Shown: positions 41,704-50,084, counted from the stretch's first letter. The stretch is 64,000 bases of DNA from Deltaproteobacteria bacterium (GCA_018266075.1 JAFEBB010000010.1:62001-126000); one strand, 5' to 3'. Program-made: numbers and translations. The notes: generated by a model not told the origin, from the letters alone.

Positions 41704-42600
41704 CTACTTCTTCACCGCGTGGCCGCCGAACTCGTTGCGCAGCGCCGCGATGATCTTGCTGCCGAACGCGGTGTCCACGTCCTGGCGCGAGCGGAAGCGC
41801 GCGAAGAGCGCCTCAGTGATGACCGGCATGGGCACGGCCTTCTCGATGGCCTGCTCCACCGTCCAGCGGCCCTCGCCGGTGTCGTCGGCCCAGCCCTTGA
41901 TGCCCGCGAGCTTGGGGTCCTTCTTGAGCGCGGCGGCCAGAAGCTCGAGCAGCCAGCTGCGCACCACGCTGCCCTGGCCCCAGAGGTCGGCGACCTTGGG
42001 CAGGTCGAGGTTGAAGCCGCTCTTCTCCAGCAACTCGAAGCCCTCGGCATAGGCCTGCATCATTCCGTACTCGATGCCGTTGTGGACCATCTTGGTGAAG
42101 TGGCCCGAGCCGCTCGCGCCGCAGTAGAGGTAGCCGTTCTCGGGCGCGAGCGTCTTGATGGCGGGCTCGGCGACCTTGAAGGCGTTCGCGTCGCCGCCGA
42201 CCATCAGGCAGTAGCCGAACTTGAGGCCCCAGAGGCCGCCCGAGGTGCCCGCGTCGAGGTAGGAGATGCCGGCCTCGGCGAGCTTCTTGGAGCGCGCCTG
42301 GGCCTCGGTGAACTTGGAGTTGCCGCCGTCGATGAGCACGTCGCCCTTGGCGAGCAGCGGCGTCACCGCGTCGATGGTGGGCTGCACGAACTGCCCGGGC
42401 AGCATCATCCACACCACCTTGGGAGACGGCAGCTTGGCCACCGCGTCTTTCAGGTCGGTGGCGGCCACGGCGCCTTGGGCGGCCAGGTCCTTCACCGCCT
42501 GGGCGTTCACGTCGTAGACCACCACGCGGTGCTTCCCCTGCAGCAGCCGCAGCGACATGTTGAAGCCCATCTTTCCCAGGCCGATCATCGCGATGTCCAT
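41704..42600 (-). CDS. gnd: 6-phosphogluconate dehydrogenase, short NAD(P)-dependent form
   Basis: A 298-residue decarboxylating dehydrogenase of the short YqeC/GntZ-like group (about 300 residues rather than 470). Seen: Rossmann IAMIGLGKMGFNMSLRLL, VWMMLPG, IDGGNSKFTEAQAR, the substrate loop TSGGLWGLKFGYCLMVGG in two parts, and the catalytic HFTKMVHNGIEYGMMQAYAEGF region (Lys, His-Asn). First gene of gnd-zwf-opcA-pgl. A GGAGGAG Shine-Dalgarno sequence and the palindrome GTTTGA-GT-TCAAAC are upstream. Confidence 0.95.
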   Translation of the reverse strand: MDIAMIGLGKMGFNMSLRLLQGKHRVVVYDVNAQAVKDLAAQGAVAATDLKDAVAKLPSPKVVWMMLPGQFVQPTIDAVTPLLAKGDVLIDGGNSKFTEAQARSKKLAEAGISYLDAGTSGGLWGLKFGYCLMVGGDANAFKVAEPAIKTLAPENGYLYCGASGSGHFTKMVHNGIEYGMMQAYAEGFELLEKSGFNLDLPKVADLWGQGSVVRSWLLELLAAALKKDPKLAGIKGWADDTGEGRWTVEQAIEKAVPMPVITEALFARFRSRQDVDTAFGSKIIAALRNEFGGHAVKK

Positions 42601-42614
42601 GCGCTCCTCCGATA

Positions 42615-42628
42615 GTTTGAGTTCAAAC
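42615..42628. promoter_or_regulatory. 14-bp palindrome upstream of gnd (possible operator)
   Basis: GTTTGAGTTCAAAC is a palindrome of two 6-bp arms, GTTTGA and TCAAAC, with 2 bp between, 15 bp before the gnd ATG. Position fits a repressor site for the pentose-phosphate operon. The regulator is unknown. Confidence 0.5.
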
Positions 42629-42689
42629 GAACCGAGCGAGTGCCCGGCTGCCCGGGCGGAACCCTATCGCAGGAGCCGCTGATCCGGAT

Positions 42690-42733
42690 CCAGAAAGCAC
42701 GAATCCCGCGGCGGCCTCTCGGCCAGCGCGGGA
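42690..42733 (-). terminator. strong hairpin after the 100-residue protein gene
   Basis: On the minus strand TCCCGCG...CGCGGGA frames an inner GGCC-GAGA-GGCC stem, a two-part hairpin, followed by TTCGTGCTTTCT. It lies 28 bp after the stop of the gene at 42761. T content is modest but the stem is very stable. Confidence 0.75.
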
Positions 42734-42760
42734 CTCGGGACCTCGGTGAAGCGCGAGGTT

Positions 42761-43063
42761 TTAGAACATCGGCATCGGGCCGATCTTGGTCCAGGTCGGC
42801 TTGGCGTTGGGGGCCACCACCGTGCTCTTCAGATAGAGCTCGCCCTTGTACGTGTAGACCTTCTGGTCCACGCCCATCTCGCCCTTGGGGGTCACGTCGA
42901 TGGAGCTGTACTTCTCGATGCCGGCCGGGGCGTGCTTGAGGGGCTTCACGCCGTCCTTGAGGGCCTTCTGGGCCATCGAGCCGTAGATCTGCTTCAGCTC
43001 GTCCTGGGTGGGCATCATGATCTTCGCGTTGACGTTGCCGGAACCGCCGACCTTGCGCACCAT
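42761..43063 (-). CDS. small conserved-looking protein of unknown function (100 aa)
   Basis: A 100-residue soluble protein: MVRKVGGSGNVNAKIMMPTQ at the N-terminus, a basic helical part (LKQIYGSMAQKALKDGVKPLKH) and a C-terminal region with YTYKGELYLKSTVV and KIGPMPMF. It has no signal peptide, membrane segment or cysteine. A very strong AAAAAGGAG Shine-Dalgarno sequence and its own terminator indicate high, independent expression. I do not recognise the family. Confidence 0.75.
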   Translation of the reverse strand: MVRKVGGSGNVNAKIMMPTQDELKQIYGSMAQKALKDGVKPLKHAPAGIEKYSSIDVTPKGEMGVDQKVYTYKGELYLKSTVVAPNAKPTWTKIGPMPMF

Positions 43064-43333
43064 GACCTGCTCCTTTTTGTTGTGCCCGGCAGTGCCAGGC
43101 GGGATGCGAACATTGTCGTGGGCACCGCGGAGAAGTTGCCTACATCCACCCCGATTACCCGACGTCGGCGCCAAACGACGAGAAAGTCTAGGCGGATCCG
43201 CGAGCGATCTGCCAGCCGAGCGCTGGGACCTCCACGGGGCGTGAAGTGCGGTCGGACAGCCTCGGTGCGGCTCGCCAAGTGGGCCAAACTCCGAAATGGC
43301 CAAGCGGGACTGCCTGTTGCATCCTCCCTCGCC

Positions 43334-44971
43334 GTGTCCCAGCCCGCACTCGCAACGCCGCCCGAACCGAAGCCGCCCGCGCCGAAGCCGTCGCGCTCGC
43401 GCGGTGGTGCGATCGCGGTCGCGGCGGGGATCCTGCTCTCGCGGCTGGCGGGCTTCGTGCGCGAGCGCGCGCTGGCGCACTACCTGGGCAACTCGCCGGC
43501 GTCGGGCGCGTTCCGGGCGGCGCTGCGCATTCCGAACCTCTTGCAGAACCTGCTCGGCGAGGGCGTGCTCTCGGCGTCGTTCATCCCCGTCTACGCCAAG
43601 CTGCTCGCCGAAGGGAAAGAGGACGAAGCGAATCGAGTCGCGCGCACGGTGGCCACGCTGCTCTTCTTCGCGGCGGCGGTGATCACCCTGCTCGGCGTGG
43701 TCTTCACGCGCGCGGCCATCGAGCTGCTCGCGCCCGGTTTCCACGGCGAGGTGCGCGAGCTGACCATTCACCTGGTGCAGATCCTCTTCCCGGGGACGGC
43801 GCTGCTCGTGCTGAGCGCGTGGTGCCTGGGCGTGCTGAACTCGCACCGCAAGTTCTTCCTCTCCTACGTCTCGCCGGTGGTTTGGAACGGCGCGCTCATC
43901 GCCGTGGCCATCGTGGGCGGGCGGCGGCTGCTCACGCCGGCGGGCGGCCAGTTCGAGCTCGCGGTCTGGCTCGCGTGGGGCGCGGTGGCGGGCTCGGGGC
44001 TGCAGCTCCTGGTGCAGGTGCCGACGGTCTTCGCGCTCACGCGCTCGCTGCTCCCTTCACTGCGAGTGAAGTCGGAAGGTGTGCAGGCCACGCTGCGCGC
44101 GTTCGGGCCGGTGCTCGTCGGACGCGGCTCGGTGCAGCTCTCGAGCTACCTGGATCAGCTGCTCGCGAGCTACCTCGGGCCGGCGATGGTCTCGGCCATG
44201 GCCTACGCGCAGACGCTGTACCTCTTGCCCGTCTCCCTCTTCGGGATGTCCATCAGCGCGGCGGAGCTGCCGGAGATGTCGCGCGCGCAGGGCTCGAGCG
44301 CGGACATCGCGGCCAAGCTGCAAGAGCGGCTCAAGGGCGGGCTGCGCAACGTCGTGTTCCTGGTGGTGCCGTCGATGGTGGCGTTCCTGGCCATCGGCCC
44401 GACGTTGGTGGGCGCCATCTTCCAGAGCGGCCGTTTCCAGGCGCAGGACACGTGGGAGGTCTGGGTCATCCTCTGCGGCTCGGCGGTGGGACTGACCGCG
44501 GGTACGCAGGGGCGGCTGCTGGCGAGCGCGTTCTACGCCCTCGGCGACACCAAGACGCCGCTGCACGCCGCGCTGGTGCGGGTGGCGCTGACGTTCGTCT
44601 CCGGCTGGGCGGCGGCGCTTCCGCTTCGTGCGCACTACGGCTACGCGCCGGTCTATGGCGCGCTGGGGCTCACCGCGAGCGCCGGCGTGGCCGCGTGGAT
44701 GGAGTTCTCGCTGCTGCGGCTCTGGCTGGGAAAGCGCATCGGACGCGTGCCGTTGCCCATGGGCCTGCTGGCGATGGCCACGTTTGCTGCGGCGGTGGCA
44801 GGAGTCGGCGGCTTCTTGTTGCAGCGGACGCTCGCTGGCTTCGGCCCGTGGATCCGCGCGGGCGCGGTGGTGCCCACGTTCTGCGCGATATATCTCGTTC
44901 TCGGGCTGGCGCTGAAGATCCCCGAGGCGACCCAGCTCGTGAACCGCGTGCGCCGCAAGCTCGGGCGTTGA
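43334..44971 (+). CDS. murJ: lipid II flippase MurJ
   Basis: A 545-residue MVF/MOP-family protein with about 14 helices. Seen: AGILLSRLAGFVRERALAHYLG, GEGVLSASFIPVYA, the LSSYLDQLLASYLGPAMVSAM and YALGDTKTPL segments; conserved Arg and Asp residues of the central cavity are present. It flips lipid II for peptidoglycan synthesis. The start is a GTG at 43334 (SQPALATPP); no earlier in-frame start is convincing. A GATATATC octamer at 44887 uses a rare ATA codon near the C-terminus. dtd follows after 12 bp. Confidence 0.93.
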   Translation: MSQPALATPPEPKPPAPKPSRSRGGAIAVAAGILLSRLAGFVRERALAHYLGNSPASGAFRAALRIPNLLQNLLGEGVLSASFIPVYAKLLAEGKEDEANRVARTVATLLFFAAAVITLLGVVFTRAAIELLAPGFHGEVRELTIHLVQILFPGTALLVLSAWCLGVLNSHRKFFLSYVSPVVWNGALIAVAIVGGRRLLTPAGGQFELAVWLAWGAVAGSGLQLLVQVPTVFALTRSLLPSLRVKSEGVQATLRAFGPVLVGRGSVQLSSYLDQLLASYLGPAMVSAMAYAQTLYLLPVSLFGMSISAAELPEMSRAQGSSADIAAKLQERLKGGLRNVVFLVVPSMVAFLAIGPTLVGAIFQSGRFQAQDTWEVWVILCGSAVGLTAGTQGRLLASAFYALGDTKTPLHAALVRVALTFVSGWAAALPLRAHYGYAPVYGALGLTASAGVAAWMEFSLLRLWLGKRIGRVPLPMGLLAMATFAAAVAGVGGFLLQRTLAGFGPWIRAGAVVPTFCAIYLVLGLALKIPEATQLVNRVRRKLGR

Positions 44972-44977
44972 TAGGGT
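44972..44977 (+). promoter_or_regulatory. -10-like box TAGGGT, 6 nt before dtd ATG
   Basis: TAGGGT followed by GCGCGC and the ATG at 44984, with no Shine-Dalgarno sequence. The murJ stop (TGA at 44969-44971) directly precedes the box. Leaderless start inferred. Confidence 0.5.
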
Positions 44978-44983
44978 GCGCGC

Positions 44984-45433
44984 ATGCGCGCCGTGGTGCA
45001 GCGGGTGAGCCGGGCCAGCGTGACCGTCGAGGGCCGGGTGGTGGGCCAGATCGATCGCGGGCTGTTGGTGCTGCTCGGCGTGGCCTCCGCGGATGTCGAC
45101 GCAGATCTCGAGTGGCTGGTGGCCAAGGTGCTCGCGCTCCGCGTCTTCCCCGATGACGCCGGCAAGATGAACCTCGACCTCGCGGCGATCCAGGGCGGGC
45201 TCCTGGTGGTGAGCCAGTTCACGCTCCTGGGCGACACGCGGAAGGGAAACCGCCCCGCGTTCACGGGCGCGAAGGAGCCGGTGGAGGCGGAGCGGATGTA
45301 CGAGCGCTTCTGCGCGCGGGCCGCGGAGCTGGGCGCGCGGGTGCAGAAGGGCGTGTTCCGCGCGGACATGCAGGTGGAGCTGGTGAACGACGGCCCGGTC
45401 ACGCTGCTCCTGGATTCGACCAAGCTCTTCTGA
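44984..45433 (+). CDS. dtd: D-aminoacyl-tRNA deacylase
   Basis: A 149-residue DTD that hydrolyses D-aminoacyl-tRNA and glycyl-tRNA(Ala). Seen: VVQRVSRASVTVEGRVVG, the catalytic SQFTLLGDTRKGNRPAF (SQxxL motif) and the NDGPVTLLLDS loop with cross-subunit GP motif. Length is canonical. It lies 12 bp after murJ and 16 bp before the HIT gene, forming a possible three-gene unit, though its own -10-like box suggests separate transcription too. Confidence 0.97.
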   Translation: MRAVVQRVSRASVTVEGRVVGQIDRGLLVLLGVASADVDADLEWLVAKVLALRVFPDDAGKMNLDLAAIQGGLLVVSQFTLLGDTRKGNRPAFTGAKEPVEAERMYERFCARAAELGARVQKGVFRADMQVELVNDGPVTLLLDSTKLF

Positions 45434-45449
45434 AGCCAACGGGGGACGC

Positions 45450-45794
45450 ATGGAAAGCTGCGTGTTCTGCGACATCGCCGCGCGCAAGATCCCCGCGCGC
45501 ATCCTGCTCGAGGACGAGGCGCTGCTCGCCTTCGAGGACGTGCGTCCCCAAGCGCCGCTGCACGCATTGGTGATCCCCAAGCGGCACGTGGCTCACGCGA
45601 ACGAGCTCCGTTCAGACGACGCCGACCTCCTGGGCAAGCTGGTGCTCGCGGCACAGCAGGTGGCGCGGCTGCGTGGCGCGGCCGAGAGCGGCTGGCGGCT
45701 GGTGATGAACACCCTCGACGACGCCGGCCAGACCGTCTTCCACCTGCACCTGCACGTGCTCGGTGGGCGCGAGCTGGGCTGGCCGCCCGGATAG
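45450..45794 (+). CDS. HIT-family (Hint-like) nucleotide hydrolase
   Basis: A 114-residue histidine-triad protein. Seen: CVFCDIAARKIPARILLEDE (zinc-type CxxC), AFEDVRPQAPLHALVIPKRHV, and the H-x-H-x-H active site FHLHLHVLGG. It hydrolyses AMP-amidate or phosphoramidate bonds; physiological substrate uncertain. Good GGGG(A) is upstream of the ATG. The gene ends exactly where the convergent metallophosphoesterase gene begins (zero gap). Confidence 0.95.
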   Translation: MESCVFCDIAARKIPARILLEDEALLAFEDVRPQAPLHALVIPKRHVAHANELRSDDADLLGKLVLAAQQVARLRGAAESGWRLVMNTLDDAGQTVFHLHLHVLGGRELGWPPG

Positions 45795-47447
45795 CTACTT
45801 CGGGATCAGCACCGAGCGCACGGACGAGTTGGAGTTGTAGTCCATGTTGTCGACCTGGATGTTGCCGTCGGCGAGCATCTGGATCACCGCGTAGCCGTAG
45901 TTGTCGCTGGGGTTGCCGAGCGGAGCGCCGCCATTGCCCACGATGACCTCGCGCGCGCCGCTCTGGTGGTAGAACTCGTGCGTGTGCCCCACGATCTTGA
46001 GCGTGTAGGGCGCGGCGTTGATCACCGTCTCGCTGTCGGGGATGCCCGGCGCCGTGGTCGCGTCCGAGGGCTCGTGCCGGATGATGAAGGTGTACGTGGT
46101 GCTCTGCGCGAGCTGGGTCTGCAGCCAGCTCTTCTGCGTGCTGTCCCAGGCGTTCATGGCGAGCACGATGAACTTGGCCGTCCACGCGCCGTTGGTGTCG
46201 TTCACGTCGAACCGGTAGTACGGCTTCGACTGCCCCAGCGGCGACATCATCTGGCTCATGAAGGCCTGGAAGTTGTTGCTGTTGTTCCCCGCCGAGCCGG
46301 TGCAGTTGCTCGAGGTGTAGCCGGTGCACTCGTGGTTGCCCATGCTCGGGAAGACCGGGCCCGCGGTGTAGTTCGCCTGCGCGTTCAGGTAGTAGCCCAT
46401 CTGCGTGGCGCCCGCGTTGCCGCTGGGGTTGGCGTACATGTAGTCGCCCGTGGCCACCACGAACTGCGGCTTCACCGAGAGCCCCTGCATGTCCTGGTAG
46501 ATCTTGGTGATGATCGCCGTGGGGTAGTTGCTGGTGTCGTCCTCGTTGGGCGGGCGCGAGTCACCCACCGCAGCGAAGTAGAGCCGGTCGACGCTGCCGC
46601 CGTTCTTGTTCACGCTGCCCGACCACGGCGCGCCCGCGCTGGTGCCGCTGGTGCCGGTGGTGGTCGTTCCCGTGGTGCTGCTCGTGCCCGTGCTGCCGGT
46701 GGTCGAGGTGCTGGTGGTCCCCGTGGTGCCCGTGGTCGTGCTGGTGTTGTTGCTGCCGCACGCGTTCGTCGGCGACACGCAGGCGCCGCTCTGGGTGTTG
46801 CAGTAGTAGCCGCCGTAGCAGTTGTTGGGCTGGCAGTCCGCGGGATTGCTGGCGCTGCAGTGGCAGATCGTCTCCGGCGTGTTGGGGCCCGCGAAGATGC
46901 CGCAGTCGCCCGTCGAGCCCGTGCTGCCCGTGGTGCCGCTGGTCGAGGTGGTCGCGGTGGTCGACGAGTTGCCGGTGGTGCCGTTGGTGTTGGTGCCCGT
47001 GGTCGCGCCCACGCACGCCCCCACGGTGGGATCGCAGTAGCTGCCCGCGCAGTCACTGCCGCAGGCGCCGCTGGCGGGATCCGTGCAGCTGCCCACGTCG
47101 GGGGTGCAGACGTTCTGCGGCGTGCCCGAGACGTCATTGAGCTGGAAGCAGTGCGCGCCGGTGGCACAGCCCACGCTGCAATCGTCGAGGCAGAAGCTGT
47201 CGGCGTGGCCCAGCTGCACGCAGTAGCCGCTCTGGCAGTTGCTGTTGTCGAAGCAGCTCCCACAGCCGGGCACCGTGCCGCCGTTCGAGCCGCTGCTCCC
47301 GCCGTTGGTGCCCGACGTCGAGGTGTGGCCTGTGCTGCCGCTGCCGGCGATGGTGGTGCCGGTGGTGGTGCTGCCGGTCGAGTCGTTGCATCCGACGAGC
47401 GCGAGCGTGAAAACCGCCAGCGCGGCGAGGTGACGAAGGTGGATCAT
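45795..47447 (-). CDS. secreted lipoprotein: Cys-rich modules plus metallophosphoesterase
   Basis: A 550-residue surface protein. It has a lipoprotein signal (LAALAVFTLALVGC). The N-terminal part alternates Thr/Gly/Ser low-complexity linkers (about residues 20-65, 165-200, 255-300) with two or three Cys-rich modules with paired cysteines (CGSCFDNSNCQSGYC, GYYCNTQSGAC). The C-terminal calcineurin-like phosphoesterase (about 310-550) has GDSRP, ATGDYM, MGNHEC and VGHTHEFY metal motifs. It is probably anchored in the outer membrane and acts on external phosphate esters or similar; similar proteins are common in Myxococcota. It is zero-gap convergent with the HIT gene. Confidence 0.85.
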   Translation of the reverse strand: MIHLRHLAALAVFTLALVGCNDSTGSTTTGTTIAGSGSTGHTSTSGTNGGSSGSNGGTVPGCGSCFDNSNCQSGYCVQLGHADSFCLDDCSVGCATGAHCFQLNDVSGTPQNVCTPDVGSCTDPASGACGSDCAGSYCDPTVGACVGATTGTNTNGTTGNSSTTATTSTSGTTGSTGSTGDCGIFAGPNTPETICHCSASNPADCQPNNCYGGYYCNTQSGACVSPTNACGSNNTSTTTGTTGTTSTSTTGSTGTSSTTGTTTTGTSGTSAGAPWSGSVNKNGGSVDRLYFAAVGDSRPPNEDDTSNYPTAIITKIYQDMQGLSVKPQFVVATGDYMYANPSGNAGATQMGYYLNAQANYTAGPVFPSMGNHECTGYTSSNCTGSAGNNSNNFQAFMSQMMSPLGQSKPYYRFDVNDTNGAWTAKFIVLAMNAWDSTQKSWLQTQLAQSTTYTFIIRHEPSDATTAPGIPDSETVINAAPYTLKIVGHTHEFYHQSGAREVIVGNGGAPLGNPSDNYGYAVIQMLADGNIQVDNMDYNSNSSVRSVLIPK

Positions 47448-47653
47448 GGTGCGGCTCCGCAACTTTCGAACGGCCCAACGGCCAGCCAAGGGCGCGGATG
47501 CTCGTCTCGATCGTGACTGGGCTGCAACGCCTACCCTTCCGCACATTGGAAGCTTGTCAAACTGTCACGACCTGCGGGCCGAAAGGGTCAAGCAGGCAGG
47601 CCGTAGGCCTATCGGAAACTTTTCGCCGGCCGGGGACACAGAACCTTCGCTGC

Positions 47654-47669
47654 TGGCCCGGCGTTTGCT
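47654..47669 (+). promoter_or_regulatory. sigma54 (-24/-12) promoter
   Basis: TGGCCCG-GCGT-TTGCT fits the sigma54 consensus TGGCACG-N4-TTGCW with one change (A to C), GG and GC separated by 10 bp. Predicted start near 47680, 30 bp before the ATG at 47710. Upstream, paired words CCTGC...GCAGG and AGGCC-GTA-GGCCT at 47573-47625 are possible enhancer sites. Confidence 0.75.
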
Positions 47670-47709
47670 CATTAGACAAGGGCGGTCTGGCCTTTGGAGG
47701 ACGCAACTC

Positions 47710-48171
47710 ATGCGGTGGTTGAGGGTGACGCTCATTGGGCTCCTGCTCGGGCTGGCTTGCGCTGCTGCCGCGGCTGAGCTCTTCCCCGGCCCGCCGGCCG
47801 AGGAGGGTGTGCCGCTCTACTTCTCGCTCGAGGTGCGCCAGAAGGGCCACGTGGTCGCCCGGCCGCAGCTCCTGGGCGCCTCCGGCCACGACGTGCGCGC
47901 CGTGCTCCGCAGCCGCGATGGCGCCCCGCGCATGGAGCTCCTCCTGCAGCCCACGCTGCGCGGAACGAAGGTCGGCCTGGACATGCACGTCGCCCTGCCC
48001 GACGAGCCCGGCCTGGGAAAGAGCTTCTCGCTGCGCCACGCCGAGGAGGCCCAGCTCAAGCTGGGGCAAGACGTGGACGTGCGCGTCTTGGCCATGCGCG
48101 TGCAGTCGCCGGAGTTCGAGGCGTACATGCGCAACGCGCCGCCGCCGGACGAGGGCCCGAACCGCGACTGA
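47710..48171 (+). CDS. secreted protein of unknown function, sigma54-driven
   Basis: A 153-residue exported protein: signal peptide (LRVTLIGLLLGLACAAAAA) and a mature part with alternating hydrophobic strands (LYFSLEVRQKGHVVARPQLLG, MELLLQPTLRG, VGLDMHVAL). It looks beta-rich and small. No family recognised. GGAGG lies 10 nt before the ATG. The upstream sigma54 promoter implies activation by an NtrC-type regulator under specific conditions; the sigma54 activator at 54684-56120 is one candidate. Confidence 0.7.
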   Translation: MRWLRVTLIGLLLGLACAAAAAELFPGPPAEEGVPLYFSLEVRQKGHVVARPQLLGASGHDVRAVLRSRDGAPRMELLLQPTLRGTKVGLDMHVALPDEPGLGKSFSLRHAEEAQLKLGQDVDVRVLAMRVQSPEFEAYMRNAPPPDEGPNRD

Positions 48172-48216
48172 CGGCCGCGTTCGGGGTATCTCTCCGCCAT
48201 CTCCCTGGAGCCGGCC

Positions 48217-48531
48217 ATGACCGCCGAGCGCGAGCAGCGCTACCTCGCGATGATCACCCAGTTCCCCGACTCGCCGCTGGGCTACTTCAGCCTGGGCCGG
48301 TACTACCTCGAGGAGGCGCGCTTCGCGGAGGCGGCCAAGCACCTGGCGCGCTGCACGGAGCTCGACCCGACGTACGCCGCGGCCCTGCTCTCCCTGGGCG
48401 ACGCGCACGCCGGCGCCGGTGATCGCGACCAGGCGAAGGCCGCGTACGCGCGCGGGCGCGAGGCGGCGCTGGCGCAGAACCACCCCACGCTGGCCGAGGA
48501 GATCGACGAGCGCGTGGCCGACCTCGACTGA
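48217..48531 (+). CDS. small TPR protein
   Basis: A 104-residue protein made of about three TPR units (LGYFSLGRYYLEEARFAEAAKHL, AALLSLGDAHAGAGDRDQAKAAY). Soluble; likely a protein-interaction adapter. GGAG lies before the ATG, and TATCTC lies about 25 nt upstream as a -10 candidate. It is followed by the queuosine-precursor transporter gene after 69 bp. Confidence 0.85.
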   Translation: MTAEREQRYLAMITQFPDSPLGYFSLGRYYLEEARFAEAAKHLARCTELDPTYAAALLSLGDAHAGAGDRDQAKAAYARGREAALAQNHPTLAEEIDERVADLD

Positions 48532-48600
48532 GGGCGGCCCAGTGGCTGGCATATGAAACCGGATCCGTCCAGAATCATCGATCGTCGGAGCGGAGGTGCC

Positions 48601-49326
48601 GTGAGCGCCGAGCGTCCCCAGGCCGTGAGCCCGAGCGCTCCGCGCACCTACCGCTACTACGACCTGGTGATGGCCGCGTTCGTCTGCGTGCTGCTCTGCT
48701 CCAACGTGATCGGCCCGGCGAAGGTCTGCCAGGTGCAGGTCTTCGGGCACCCGTTCACCTTCGGCGCGGGGATCCTCTTCTTCCCCATCAGCTACCTCTT
48801 CGACGACATCCTCACCGAGGTCTACGGCTACGCGCGCTCACGCCGCATGGTGTGGGCCGGCTTCGGGGCGCTGCTCTTTGCGAGCTTCATGAGCTGGGCC
48901 GTGGTGGGCCTGCCGCCCGCGCCCGACTTCCACGATCAGGAGGCCTACGCGCGCATCTTCGGCGGCACGCCGCGCATCGTGGCCGGCTCGCTCACCGCGT
49001 TCTGGTTCGGCGAGTTCATGAACGCGTACGTCCTCGCGAAGCTCAAAGTCTTCACCGAGGGACGCTTCCTCTGGCTGCGCTTCGTCGCATCGACGATCGC
49101 CGGCGAGGGCATCGACACCCTCATCTTCTATCCGGTGGCCTTCTACGGGCTCTGGAGCAACGAGCAGCTCTTCGCGGTGATGGCTGGCAACTACACCATC
49201 AAGGTGCTCTGGGAGGTGCTGGCCACCCCGCTCACGTACGCGGTCTGCGGCTACCTCAAGCGCGTCGAGCACGAGGACTACTACGACCGCGAGACCAACT
49301 TCACGCCGTTCTCCTTGCAGGCGTGA
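48601..49326 (+). CDS. yhhQ: queuosine precursor transporter (YhhQ/DUF165, VUT family)
   Basis: A 241-residue integral membrane protein with about six helices. Seen: YDLVMAAFVCVLLCSNVI, FPISYLFDDILTEVYGY and the conserved GEGIDTLIFYPVAFYG. YhhQ imports preQ0/preQ1. GTG at 48601 is chosen because GGAGG lies 5 nt before it; an ATG at 48553 is possible. queC, for preQ0 synthesis, lies at 58937. The stop overlaps the start of the esterase gene (GTGA). Confidence 0.9.
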   Translation: MSAERPQAVSPSAPRTYRYYDLVMAAFVCVLLCSNVIGPAKVCQVQVFGHPFTFGAGILFFPISYLFDDILTEVYGYARSRRMVWAGFGALLFASFMSWAVVGLPPAPDFHDQEAYARIFGGTPRIVAGSLTAFWFGEFMNAYVLAKLKVFTEGRFLWLRFVASTIAGEGIDTLIFYPVAFYGLWSNEQLFAVMAGNYTIKVLWEVLATPLTYAVCGYLKRVEHEDYYDRETNFTPFSLQA

Positions 49327-50084
49327 GCGCCGCGAACAGGCCGCGCCGCGGCAGCTTTCACGAGCTGGGGCCGCTCCAGCCGCCGGGGTTCTCGCCGCGA
49401 CGGATCCGGATCTACCTGCCCGATGACGGCGCTGCCGAGCACCCCGCGCTCGTTCTCTTCGACGGCCAGAATGTCTTCGCGGATCCGAATGCGCCGCGCG
49501 GCGGCTGGGGCGTGGACACCGCCGTCGACGGATTGGATCTGCGTCGCTCGATCGCGCCGATGATCGTGGCCGTGCCGCACGATCCGAATGCACGCCAGGA
49601 CGAGCTCACGCCCTGGCCCATCGACGGCCATGGCGGCGGCGCCTGGCGGATGATCGACTGGGTTGCCGACGCGGTCCTTCCTGCGGTGCGCGCGCGCTTC
49701 GCCATGCCGTCCGGGGCGCTGGGTGCGGTGCTCGGCGGCGCGTCGTGGGGCGGGCTCTGCGCGCTCGTGGGTCACCACGCCCGGCCCGACGCTTTCGGTG
49801 GCGCGCTCTGCCTCTCGCCCGCGGCCTGGGTGGGCGAGTTTGCGGTGTTCGATTGGCTCGCCCGGCATCACAAGCCGACGTTCTCGCGCATCTACCTGGA
49901 CTGCGGCGCGCACGAGGCCGAGGGCCGAATGCTGCCGCCCGCGGCCGAGTTGGCGAAGCGGCTGGCGGCGCGCGGCTACGAACGAAAGCAGCTGCGCTGG
50001 GTGGCGGATCCACACGGCGAGCACACCGAGGCCGATTGGCGACGGCGGCTGCCGCGCGCGCTGCGCTTCATGTTCCGACGCTGA
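49323..50084 (+). CDS. esterase of the enterochelin-esterase/EsteraseD (PF00756) type
   Basis: A 253-residue alpha/beta hydrolase. Seen: YLPDDGAAEHPALVLFDGQN, VDTAVDGL, the nucleophile elbow GGASWGGL (Ser near residue 142), the acid region YLDCGAHE and the catalytic His in PHGEHTEADW. No signal peptide. Substrate unknown; similar proteins hydrolyse simple esters or siderophore-type bonds. The start GTG overlaps the transporter stop. The stop codon lies inside the 20-bp palindrome at 50081. Confidence 0.8.
   Translation: MSAANRPRRGSFHELGPLQPPGFSPRRIRIYLPDDGAAEHPALVLFDGQNVFADPNAPRGGWGVDTAVDGLDLRRSIAPMIVAVPHDPNARQDELTPWPIDGHGGGAWRMIDWVADAVLPAVRARFAMPSGALGAVLGGASWGGLCALVGHHARPDAFGGALCLSPAAWVGEFAVFDWLARHHKPTFSRIYLDCGAHEAEGRMLPPAAELAKRLAARGYERKQLRWVADPHGEHTEADWRRRLPRALRFMFRR

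Noticed and set aside
42746-43333. N-terminal extension of MurJ
   Set aside because: The upstream frame is antisense to the 100-residue gene and has no family similarity; the GTG at 43334 gives normal MurJ length.
47567-47640. Possible riboswitch (c-di-GMP type) upstream of the gene at 47710
   Set aside because: Several hairpins can be drawn but no GEMM, TPP, cobalamin or other core motif matches, and a sigma54 promoter downstream would place the region outside the transcript.
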